Of a stretch of DNA of 6,022 nucleotides, positions 1 to 5,784 are shown in pieces. Under the pieces are notes generated by a model. The model searched no databases and had not been told where the DNA came from. It saw only the letters and a list, made by a program, of their open reading frames with translations. The stretch is from an uncultured Alphaproteobacteria bacterium. Its GTDB lineage: Bacteria; Pseudomonadota; Alphaproteobacteria; Caulobacterales; Parvularculaceae. The translations under genes and the position numbers were made by a program. Numbering within the stretch: the stretch's first letter is position 1; the number at the start of each line of letters is the position of its first letter. The DNA is taken from NCBI GenBank assembly GCA_938003575.1, contig CALKYG010000160.1, positions 1 to 6,022 on the forward strand. Direction: 5' to 3'.

Positions 1-47
1 GAAAAACCGTTGCAAATCAAAAACGTGCGGCAGGCGCCCGCACAAGA

Positions 48-95
48 GCGAGCCGCGCCGGGCAGCCGCCAATTGTTTACGCCGCGCCGGCTCGC
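48..95. repeat. Imperfect inverted repeat with 8-bp arms
   Basis: GCGAGCCG at 48-55 is the exact reverse complement of CGGCTCGC at 88-95, with a 32-base loop between. No T-rich run follows on either side, so it is not a typical intrinsic terminator. In DNA this rich in G and C, arms of this length can arise by chance. Confidence 0.2.
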
Positions 96-165
96 AGCGC
101 CGACCGTCCTGATTCGGGCGGCGAAAGACAGCGATCGAAGCGGCTGCGCAGGCGCGGCCGCGCGC

Positions 166-203
166 TGGGGTTTCCACAAATTAATATTGATGAATGGGGT
201 TTC
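166..203. repeat. 9-bp direct repeat flanking an AT-rich island
   Basis: The sequence TGGGGTTTC occurs at 166-174 and again at 195-203, 29 bp apart start to start. The 20 bp between the copies are strikingly AT-rich (CACAAATTAATATTGATGAA) compared with the surroundings. Such an arrangement could be a binding site for a regulator, or part of a promoter region for a gene left of the window. No well-spaced -35/-10 pair was found on either strand, so the role is unknown and chance is possible. Confidence 0.3.
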
Positions 204-220
204 GTCCGTTCGGGCCGGCT

Positions 221-1192
221 TTACTTGTACTCAAAAAGACCCGCCCGGCGCCCCCTGATTCGGTTCGCGAAAAAGCTGAGGATGCCGAGCGATTCGGCGA
301 ACTTCCCGAGCACCGTCAACGCCGCCCATGGGAGCGCATCGCCGCCCAGCCGTCCGTATGCGGATTGGCATAGGCGGGCGACCTGGGCGGGATATGCGAT
401 GAGGAGCGTCAGGAAAATCGGGTCTGCGACTGCGGCGAGGACGATCGAGGCCGGCGCAAGTGAAGACCAGGCGAGCGCGCGCAGCATTTCCCGCCGCCAT
501 ATGCGCATCGGCGAGCGCCGGTGCAGCGAGGAAATCTCCGCATAGGCGTGACCGGCCCGCTTTGCGCGCGTCCACCACTGGCTGAATTTCGTCATCGCCG
601 CGTCGTGCAGAGTCATCTCGGCGTCGATGCGGAGAATTTTCCATCCTCGCTCGCGCAGACGAAGACACAGTTCTGGCTCCTCGCCGGCGACGAGACTCTC
701 ATTATAAAAGCCGACATCCTTCAGCGCCTGCGTCCGCATCAGCGCGTCGCCGCCGCATGCGACGGCTTCGCCCAGGGGCGTATCCCATTCGATATCGCAA
801 AGGCGGTTGTAGATGCTCTCATCCGGACGTCTCTCGCGGCGGCGGCCGCAGACGACGGCGACGCGCGGATCGGCGGCAAGACAGGCTGCGCCTTTTTCAA
901 GCCAGTCGGCGTCGAGCGTGCAGTCGCCGTCGATGAACTGGATATAGTCCGCATCGCTGAGCGAGCCGCTCAGCGCACCGGCGTTTCTCGCGCGCGCCGC
1001 GGTGAACGGCGTCGACATGTCCAGCCTTACAACGGCGGCGCCCATCCGCTCCGCGGCTTCCGCGCTGCCGTCGGTCGAGCCTGAATCGACATAGACGACG
1101 GCGGCGGCGCCGCGCAGCGATTGCAGGCAGGCGATCAGCCGATCGCCTTCATTGCGGCCGATGGCGACGACGCCGATTCTCGGGGCTTTCAT
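221..1192 (-). CDS. Family 2 glycosyltransferase (GT-A fold), last gene of the operon
   Basis: This 323-residue protein probably transfers a sugar from a nucleotide-sugar to a growing lipid-linked or membrane-associated glycan on the cytoplasmic face. GT2 landmarks appear in order: IGRNEG at residues 11-16, the nucleotide-binding VDSGSTDGS at 35-43, ARARNAG at 66-72, the metal-binding DGD at 88-90 (within FIDGDC), GGDALMR at 147-153, and AGEEPELCLRLRERGW at 169-184, which carries the likely catalytic acidic residue. A hydrophobic stretch at about 240-268 and a weaker one near 287-308 suggest membrane association; the protein ends LFEYK. The frame stays open for 129 codons upstream, but those codons overlap the preceding gene and look nothing like a glycosyltransferase. 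The start at 1192 gives a family-like N terminus, has GAGG six bases upstream, and overlaps the preceding stop as ATGA. The acceptor and sugar cannot be told. It is visibly paralogous to the C-terminal half of the ATPase fusion encoded at 3634-5745. Confidence 0.93.
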   Translation of the reverse strand: MKAPRIGVVAIGRNEGDRLIACLQSLRGAAAVVYVDSGSTDGSAEAAERMGAAVVRLDMSTPFTAARARNAGALSGSLSDADYIQFIDGDCTLDADWLEKGAACLAADPRVAVVCGRRRERRPDESIYNRLCDIEWDTPLGEAVACGGDALMRTQALKDVGFYNESLVAGEEPELCLRLRERGWKILRIDAEMTLHDAAMTKFSQWWTRAKRAGHAYAEISSLHRRSPMRIWRREMLRALAWSSLAPASIVLAAVADPIFLTLLIAYPAQVARLCQSAYGRLGGDALPWAALTVLGKFAESLGILSFFANRIRGRRAGLFEYK

Positions 1193-2370
1193 TCGCCGCC
1201 TCGATCCGTTCGAGTCCACCGCTTCGCCGATCGGCGCCCTTCCGCGCCATAGACGCGCAGTTTTCCGAGCAGATACGCGCCGAGCGCCGACAGACGGCGC
1301 GGCGGCAGGACGTCGCGCCCGTATAGCGACCACGAGATTGCGACAGCGGCGGCCAAAAGAACCAGCGACCACAGCGCGATCCAGAACGCGCCGCCGGCGC
1401 CGAAAAGCGCCGCGACCGCCGAGGCCGCCATGATCGTCACGGTCGACGCCGCAAGCAATGTCAACGGAGGAACCGCAATATCGAACGCCAGGGCGAGCGA
1501 GGCCGCGTCGCCGCCGAGGCCTTTCATGAAGAGCTTCGGCGCCGTGCGGGCCGCCATGCGCAGCGATCCGTGCTCCCACCGCGCGCGCTGCGTCGTCGCG
1601 CCCTTCTCGCTCTCGGCGAGATCGCTCGTCACGAGAGCGCCGAGATCGAGAAAGGGCGGCGCGCCGGCGTCGATCATCCTGATCGTCAGGGCCAGATCCT
1701 CGACGATCTCGCCGCTCGCAAGGTCCGCCGAGCTGATTATGCTCCAGGGGAACGCCATGCCGGACCCGGTGAGACGGGTGACGCGCGCGAGCTGCTGCAG
1801 GCCCGTCATCCGCACACGGTTCATCACGAGCCAGGCGAACGCCGAAACGGCGCCTTTCGGCCCGGCGGCGTCGGGCGCATTCATCAGATAAAGCGCCTGC
1901 ACCGGCCGCTGGAGGTAAGCGGCGCGGGCCGCGATCCTTTCAATCGCGCCCGGCGCCGGACGGCAATCGGCGTCAATGAAGACAACCGTTTCCGGCGGCG
2001 ATCCCCGCAGATGGTCGACGCCGAACTGAAGCGCATAACCCTTCCCGCATTTAAGGCGGTCGTCGCGTTCGATGGCGTCGGCGCCGGCTGGACGCGCGCG
2101 GGCCGCGGTCTCATCATCGCAATTATCGGCGACGACGATTATGGAGTCGATGTCGCGAAGCTGCGCGCGAACCGCCGCAACGGTTGCGGCGACCGCCTCC
2201 TGCTCGTTGTGCGCCGGAATGACCACCCCGATGCGTCCGCGCGGCCTGTCAGGCGGCGGCGGCGGCGCGTTCACGCCGATGGAAGCCGTCACTTCGACAA
2301 GGAGAAAAAGCGACGCCGCAAAGGAGCAGATTGCGGCGGACAGGAGCAGGAGATTCAGAACAGAAAGCAT
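1189..2370 (-). CDS. Membrane-anchored family 2 glycosyltransferase with QxxRW motif
   Basis: The 393-residue protein looks like an integral-membrane GT2 of the cellulose/hyaluronan-synthase-like branch. Visible elements are: an N-terminal membrane helix at about 4-27; a proline-rich spacer at 35-43; VIPAHNE at 50-56; ADNCDD at 81-86; KGYAL at 110-114; the metal-binding DAD in FIDADC at 131-136; GSGMAF at 202-207; the catalytic-base motif EDLALT at 224-229; and QRARW (QxxRW) at 261-265. C-terminal membrane helices lie at about 295-322 and 328-350. DAD, ED and QxxRW together are the signature of active GT2 enzymes, many of them processive. The frame begins at ATG 2370, overlapping the stop of the GT4 gene as TGATG, with AGGGAG ten bases upstream. 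Its stop overlaps the next start as ATGA. It has fewer membrane spans than typical full synthases, so it may transfer a single sugar rather than polymerise; sequence alone does not settle this. Confidence 0.93.
   Translation of the reverse strand: MLSVLNLLLLSAAICSFAASLFLLVEVTASIGVNAPPPPPDRPRGRIGVVIPAHNEQEAVAATVAAVRAQLRDIDSIIVVADNCDDETAARARPAGADAIERDDRLKCGKGYALQFGVDHLRGSPPETVVFIDADCRPAPGAIERIAARAAYLQRPVQALYLMNAPDAAGPKGAVSAFAWLVMNRVRMTGLQQLARVTRLTGSGMAFPWSIISSADLASGEIVEDLALTIRMIDAGAPPFLDLGALVTSDLAESEKGATTQRARWEHGSLRMAARTAPKLFMKGLGGDAASLALAFDIAVPPLTLLAASTVTIMAASAVAALFGAGGAFWIALWSLVLLAAAVAISWSLYGRDVLPPRRLSALGAYLLGKLRVYGAEGRRSAKRWTRTDRGGE
1199..1202 (-). promoter_or_regulatory. Ribosome binding site deciding the start of the last glycosyltransferase
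   Basis: On the minus strand GAGG lies at 1202-1199, six bases before the ATG at 1192, inside the last codons of the preceding gene. This spacing supports the ATG at 1192 over the much earlier in-frame ATG at 1579, and it fits translational coupling through the ATGA overlap. Confidence 0.6.
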
Positions 2371-3587
2371 CAGCTCTGCGCTCCCTGCATGGCTTCCTCG
2401 AAAAGCGATTTCAGAATCCTCGCGCTCCTGTCGATATCGTGCCGCTCGATTGCGCGGTCTCTGCCGGCGCGGCCCATGTCACGAATGCGGTCAGGGCTTG
2501 CGGCGATCGCCGCCATCATCGCGTCGGCGAGCCGCCGCGCGTCCGCCGCCGGCGCCAGCCACCCCGTTTCACCCGGGATGACAAGCTCGGGAATGCCGGC
2601 GACAAAAGTGCTGATGACGGGCCGCTCAAGAACCATCGCCTCCATGATTGAAACGGGGAGTCCCTCGGCGTAGCTCGGCAGGATGAAAGCGCGCGAGGCC
2701 TCGATTTCAGCGCGCACCTCCGCGGGCGTTTTCCAGCCCGCGAGCGTGACATCGGCTTCAAGGCCGTTCGCCGCGACAGCCGCCTCGATGTCGCCCCGCA
2801 TGGCGCCGTCGCCGACAAGGGTGAGGTGAAACTTTCCGCCGCGACGCTTGACCTCGGCCGCCGCCTCTATGAGCGTCAGCTGGCCTTTCTGTTCGCAAAG
2901 CCGGCCGACGCAGACAAAACGGGCCTCAGCGGGCGCTTCGCGAACCGCCCCCGCATAAAACTCCTTCTCGACGCCGCACGGAACGATCCGGATTCGCTTC
3001 CAGTATTCGGGCGCAGCGAGCCGCCTCAGCTGGCTCACGCCGAAACTCGAAACGGCGGCGACGAATTTCGCCGACTTTATTTTCTCGGGCAGGGCGATGA
3101 GCGTCGGCTTGTCGAACTCCTCCGGGCCATGCACCGTCATGCTGAAAGTCGCGCCCGCCGCCCTTGCGGCGAGCATCGCAACGGTCGCCGAATTCGTCCC
3201 GAAATGCGCATGAACGTGGCGAAGGCCCTCGCGGCGCATCCAGCCGGCGAGAGCCAGCGCCTCTGCGGCGTAAAAAGCATGGCGCAAGAGGCCGGATTCC
3301 GATCGGGCGCCGAATTTCAGCGCCTTGGCGACCGCGCCGGCCGAAGCGGCGGGACGCGTCAGCAGGCTTTGAGCGATCGCTGAGGCGAGCGCCGCGGGCG
3401 CAGCGCCGACAATGCGCCGCGTCAGCGCCGCTTCGCGCCGGTCCTCGCCGGCTATTCCTCCGTGTGCCGACGATCGAACGGTGAAGCGGGCGACTTCAAC
3501 GCCGGCGCGCTCCAGCGCCTCGATCTCCCGCCTGATGAATGAATGGCTGATCGAGGGATATTGATTGACCAGATAGGCGATCTTCAT
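2370..3587 (-). CDS. Family 4 glycosyltransferase (GT-B fold)
   Basis: A 405-residue retaining-type glycosyltransferase, full length for GT4, probably cytosolic or peripheral at the inner membrane and adding a sugar to the glycan repeat unit. The N terminus MKIAYLVNQYPSISHSFIRR is typical of exopolysaccharide-cluster GT4 enzymes. Further motifs are HAHFGTNSA at 126-134, TVHGPEEFD at 151-159, VPCGVE at 202-207, VGRLCEQKG at 227-235 (start of the C-terminal Rossmann domain), LVGDG at 257-261, and the E-x7-E signature in SYAEGLPVSIMEAM at 305-318 (E308 and E316), followed by GIPELV at 331-336. The reading frame is open far upstream, but that part overlaps the ATPase gene and is compositionally meaningless. 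An in-frame ATG at 3608 would add seven residues (MGQEARD). I prefer 3587 because it matches the family N terminus; neither has a strong ribosome binding site. A gap of 46 bases separates it from the ATPase gene. The sugar donor and acceptor are unknown. Confidence 0.93.
   Translation of the reverse strand: MKIAYLVNQYPSISHSFIRREIEALERAGVEVARFTVRSSAHGGIAGEDRREAALTRRIVGAAPAALASAIAQSLLTRPAASAGAVAKALKFGARSESGLLRHAFYAAEALALAGWMRREGLRHVHAHFGTNSATVAMLAARAAGATFSMTVHGPEEFDKPTLIALPEKIKSAKFVAAVSSFGVSQLRRLAAPEYWKRIRIVPCGVEKEFYAGAVREAPAEARFVCVGRLCEQKGQLTLIEAAAEVKRRGGKFHLTLVGDGAMRGDIEAAVAANGLEADVTLAGWKTPAEVRAEIEASRAFILPSYAEGLPVSIMEAMVLERPVISTFVAGIPELVIPGETGWLAPAADARRLADAMMAAIAASPDRIRDMGRAGRDRAIERHDIDRSARILKSLFEEAMQGAQS
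2381..2386 (-). promoter_or_regulatory. Ribosome binding site of the QxxRW glycosyltransferase
   Basis: On the minus strand AGGGAG occupies 2386-2381, ten bases before the ATG at 2370. It lies within the 3' end of the GT4 coding sequence, so the two genes are probably translationally coupled. Confidence 0.5.
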
Positions 3588-3633
3588 GTCGCGGGCTTCT
3601 TGTCCCATTGCTTGCGGGGACCGGCGGCGCCGG

Positions 3634-5745
3634 TCACGCTTTTGCGCCCTTGCGCGACGAGAACCAATAGCGGGCGACGCCTGCATACTCATAGAAGTGG
3701 CGCAACGTCGCCTTTGCGCCGTTTGTCCATGAGGCCGCCTTGAACAGGCCGTTTGCGGCGGCGGCGGCGAAGACTTTAAGGCCGTAGACGAGCCCGCCCG
3801 CCGCCAAGATGCTGAGGGAGAAGACGAACGGGTTGACGCCATGCGGCAGGAGCGCCATCGCGATTCCGCCCGTGATCGCGGAAATGAAGACGGCGACCGG
3901 AAAGGCCGCGCCCCAGATGACGGCGCGGGTCTGCTCCCTGACGCAGTATTTTTCAGGGGGCGCGCCGTGCAGCGCGGCGCCCGCAGCATATAAATACCCG
4001 TCTTCGACAGCGCGCCGGCGCCACGCCGAAAAAGATGAATCGCTCTGGTCGACCACCGCCATCGGTTCTTCGGAGCGCCACACATGCGCGCCCCGCCGCC
4101 GAAGGCGGATGCACAAATCAGCCGTCTCGTCGGCGACGATGTCGCCGCGAAACCCGCCGGCCGCCTCGAAGGCGTCGGCGCGAAAGAAGGCGTTCCGTCC
4201 GGCCGCCTGCAGTTCGCCGTCTTCGCTCGACCACCGCCCCGATTCCCCCGCGAAGGTCTTTCCGGATGCGGAGCGATAGATCGTTGCGCCCTCAAGCGCA
4301 GCGACTTCAGGCCTCCGGTTCATGAATCGCACAGCGACAGCGACCCAGTCGGGGTCGATTTCAACGCCGGACTCGACAAACTGAACGAACTTCAGCTGGG
4401 GCGCGAGCTTCTTCAGCCGACGATAGCCGGCATTGCGCGCACGGCCGGGAGTGAAGCCCGCCGGGTCGATCTCGACGAGGTCGACGCCGCAAGCCCTCGC
4501 CGCGTCGGCGCCGCGGCCGCCGGCGAGCGCCGTCGCGACGACAATGGCCCCGTCAGGCGCAGAACGCGCCGTCAACGCAAGCTTCTCGTCCGCGTTGATT
4601 ATGACGATTCCAATTTCACTCGCAGCAACCGAATTTGCGGACGCAGCGGGGGCGGCGGCGACCGCCGGTTCCTCAGCGCGCCGGGCCGGCGCACCCGTCT
4701 CGGCTGGTCCCGCGGGCGGCCTGCGGACGGCGGGCCTTGGGGCGGTCGCCGCATCGCGCTCCGCATCATGGAGAGACGCCGCGCTGAAATGCGGCTCCGC
4801 ACGCACCCTGAACGTCTCGCTCAAATTGAGAGAGACCGACATCGGCTTGACGTGCGGCTCCTCGGTCGGGAAGCCGGCGGCGCGTCGGCGGGGATCTTCC
4901 TCAGCGAGCTTGAGGTCCGGACTGCTCGCCAAACCAAAGACGCCGTAATCCAGTTTGTCGCGTATGACGCTTCGGACGATGTCAGCGCCGACCGTCTCCT
5001 GCTGCGCCGAAAAAGCATAGACGAGGGCCGTATCGGCGATCGTATTGATGACGCGCGGCACGCCGCGCGAATGCTCCGCGATGAGGTCCATCGCATCCGT
5101 TTCGAAGATGTTTCTCTGCGCGCCGGCGATCGAAAGGCGCGTATCGATATAGGCGCGGACTTCTTCCCGCGTCAGCGGCGTCAGATGAAAATCCGATCCG
5201 ACGCGCTGCGCGAGCTGCAGCATGTCGGGCCGCGACAGAATATCTTTCAATTGGGGCTGGCCGACGAGAATGAGCTGCAGCAGCTGATCCTTGCCCGCGT
5301 TGATGTTTGACAGCATCCGCAGCTCTTCGAGCATGTCCGCCGACAGATTCTGCGCCTCGTCAATGATGAGGACGACGCGTTTTCCCTTGGCGTATTCGCT
5401 TATGAAGAACGACTGCAGCTGCGCGAACATTTCGACGTGATTCTTGCCGGCGAACGGCTCGCCGAATCCCATGAGCACCCAGCTCAGAAGATCGCCGCGT
5501 CCAGGCTGAATGTTCGACAGGAGCGCAATCGTGTGCGTGTCGGACAATTGTTCGAGCAGGCGATGAATGAGCGTCGTCTTTCCGCAGCCGACTTCGCCGG
5601 TGACGACCGAAATCCCGGCCCGGTTGACCACGCCGTATTCAAGCATGGCGTAAGCAAGCCGATGCCCGCGTCCCCAGTAAAGGAACGACGGGTCAGGCTG
5701 GATCGAGAACGGCTTTTCCTTAAGGCCGTAGAAATCTTCGTACAT
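3634..5745 (-). CDS. ExeA/GspA-type AAA ATPase fused to a degenerate glycosyltransferase-like membrane domain
   Basis: A 703-residue two-part protein. Residues 1-270 are an ExeA/GspA-like P-loop ATPase beginning MYEDFYGLKEKPFSIQPDPS, closely resembling ATPases of exopolysaccharide/exosortase-A loci. It has Walker A GEVGCGKTT at 50-58, Walker B VVLIIDE at 124-130, LILVGQPQL at 158-166 and SRGVPRVIN at 226-234 (probable sensor arginine). Residues about 271-375 are a linker, rich in Ala, Pro and Arg in its second half. Residues about 376-703 align by eye with the GT2 enzyme encoded at 221-1192: ARNAG 436-440, FVQFVESG 453-460, GRNAFFR 516-522, DETADLCIRLRRRG 539-552, then hydrophobic segments at about 606-632 and 638-662. 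The DGD metal site of that paralogue is replaced by ESG, and the SGSTDGS segment is not recognisable, so this half is probably not an active transferase. ExeA-like proteins usually have at most a membrane segment and a peptidoglycan-binding domain after the ATPase. The fusion may couple ATP hydrolysis to glycan assembly or export at the inner membrane; that role is inference. The start at 5745 fits the family N terminus although the ribosome binding site is weak. Confidence 0.92.
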   Translation of the reverse strand: MYEDFYGLKEKPFSIQPDPSFLYWGRGHRLAYAMLEYGVVNRAGISVVTGEVGCGKTTLIHRLLEQLSDTHTIALLSNIQPGRGDLLSWVLMGFGEPFAGKNHVEMFAQLQSFFISEYAKGKRVVLIIDEAQNLSADMLEELRMLSNINAGKDQLLQLILVGQPQLKDILSRPDMLQLAQRVGSDFHLTPLTREEVRAYIDTRLSIAGAQRNIFETDAMDLIAEHSRGVPRVINTIADTALVYAFSAQQETVGADIVRSVIRDKLDYGVFGLASSPDLKLAEEDPRRRAAGFPTEEPHVKPMSVSLNLSETFRVRAEPHFSAASLHDAERDAATAPRPAVRRPPAGPAETGAPARRAEEPAVAAAPAASANSVAASEIGIVIINADEKLALTARSAPDGAIVVATALAGGRGADAARACGVDLVEIDPAGFTPGRARNAGYRRLKKLAPQLKFVQFVESGVEIDPDWVAVAVRFMNRRPEVAALEGATIYRSASGKTFAGESGRWSSEDGELQAAGRNAFFRADAFEAAGGFRGDIVADETADLCIRLRRRGAHVWRSEEPMAVVDQSDSSFSAWRRRAVEDGYLYAAGAALHGAPPEKYCVREQTRAVIWGAAFPVAVFISAITGGIAMALLPHGVNPFVFSLSILAAGGLVYGLKVFAAAAANGLFKAASWTNGAKATLRHFYEYAGVARYWFSSRKGAKA

Positions 5746-5761
5746 GATCCCACTTGCGCGC

Positions 5762-5774
5762 GGGGAAGCTCCCC
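5762..5774 (-). other. Small hairpin between the TPR and ATPase genes
   Basis: The 39-base gap between the TPR stop and the ATPase start contains, on the transcribed strand, GGGGAGCTTCCCC, a five-base-pair stem with a three-base loop. No T tract follows, so it is not a standard terminator. It could stabilise an mRNA end or modulate readthrough into the ATPase gene, but a stem this short may be incidental. Confidence 0.25.
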
Positions 5775-5784
5775 CCGAACGTCT

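Larger units (their letters stand above)
1..220. other. Non-coding region beyond the last gene of the operon
   Basis: No convincing gene is seen here on either strand. A reading frame from a TTG at 10 to 258 on the plus strand lacks a ribosome binding site, resembles nothing recognisable and runs over the 3' end of the minus-strand glycosyltransferase, so I treat it as chance. The stretch holds an AT-rich island at about 176-195 inside otherwise GC-rich DNA, a 9-bp direct repeat on either side of that island, and a wider 8-bp inverted repeat at 48-55/88-95. I looked for a rho-independent terminator just beyond the stop codon at 221 and found no strong stem followed by a T tract in the direction of transcription. 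Termination is either factor-dependent or lies outside the window. Confidence 0.6.

Noticed and set aside
10..258. 82-codon plus-strand frame starting with TTG.
   Set aside because: No ribosome binding site, no recognisable family, and its 3' end runs over the end of the last GT2 gene.
1193..1579. 129-codon open extension upstream of the last GT2 start.
   Set aside because: It overlaps the preceding GT2 gene out of frame, shows arginine-rich shadow composition, and the start at 1192 has a ribosome binding site plus ATGA coupling.
1570..2673. 367-codon open frame on the plus strand across the GT2 and GT4 genes.
   Set aside because: It is antisense to two well-supported glycosyltransferase genes, spans their junction, and its translation is Arg/Ala-rich with no motif.
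3621..3633. Perfect inverted repeat CCGGCGGCGCCGG directly after the ATPase stop codon.
   Set aside because: The arms are separated by a single base, so a hairpin would have to open several pairs, and no T tract follows; the downstream genes are in the same direction, so a terminator is unlikely here.
3588..4295. Long open extension upstream of the GT4 start in the same frame (236 codons).
   Set aside because: It lies entirely over the ATPase fusion gene in another frame of the same strand apart from the 46-base gap, is rich in Arg/Ser/Pro without any domain pattern, and the GT4 family N terminus begins exactly at the ATG at 3587.
4084..5310. 408-codon open frame on the plus strand opposite the ATPase fusion gene.
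   Set aside because: It is antisense to a gene with clear ATPase motifs. Long antisense open frames are expected in DNA of this GC content, and the translation has no recognisable domain or membrane pattern.
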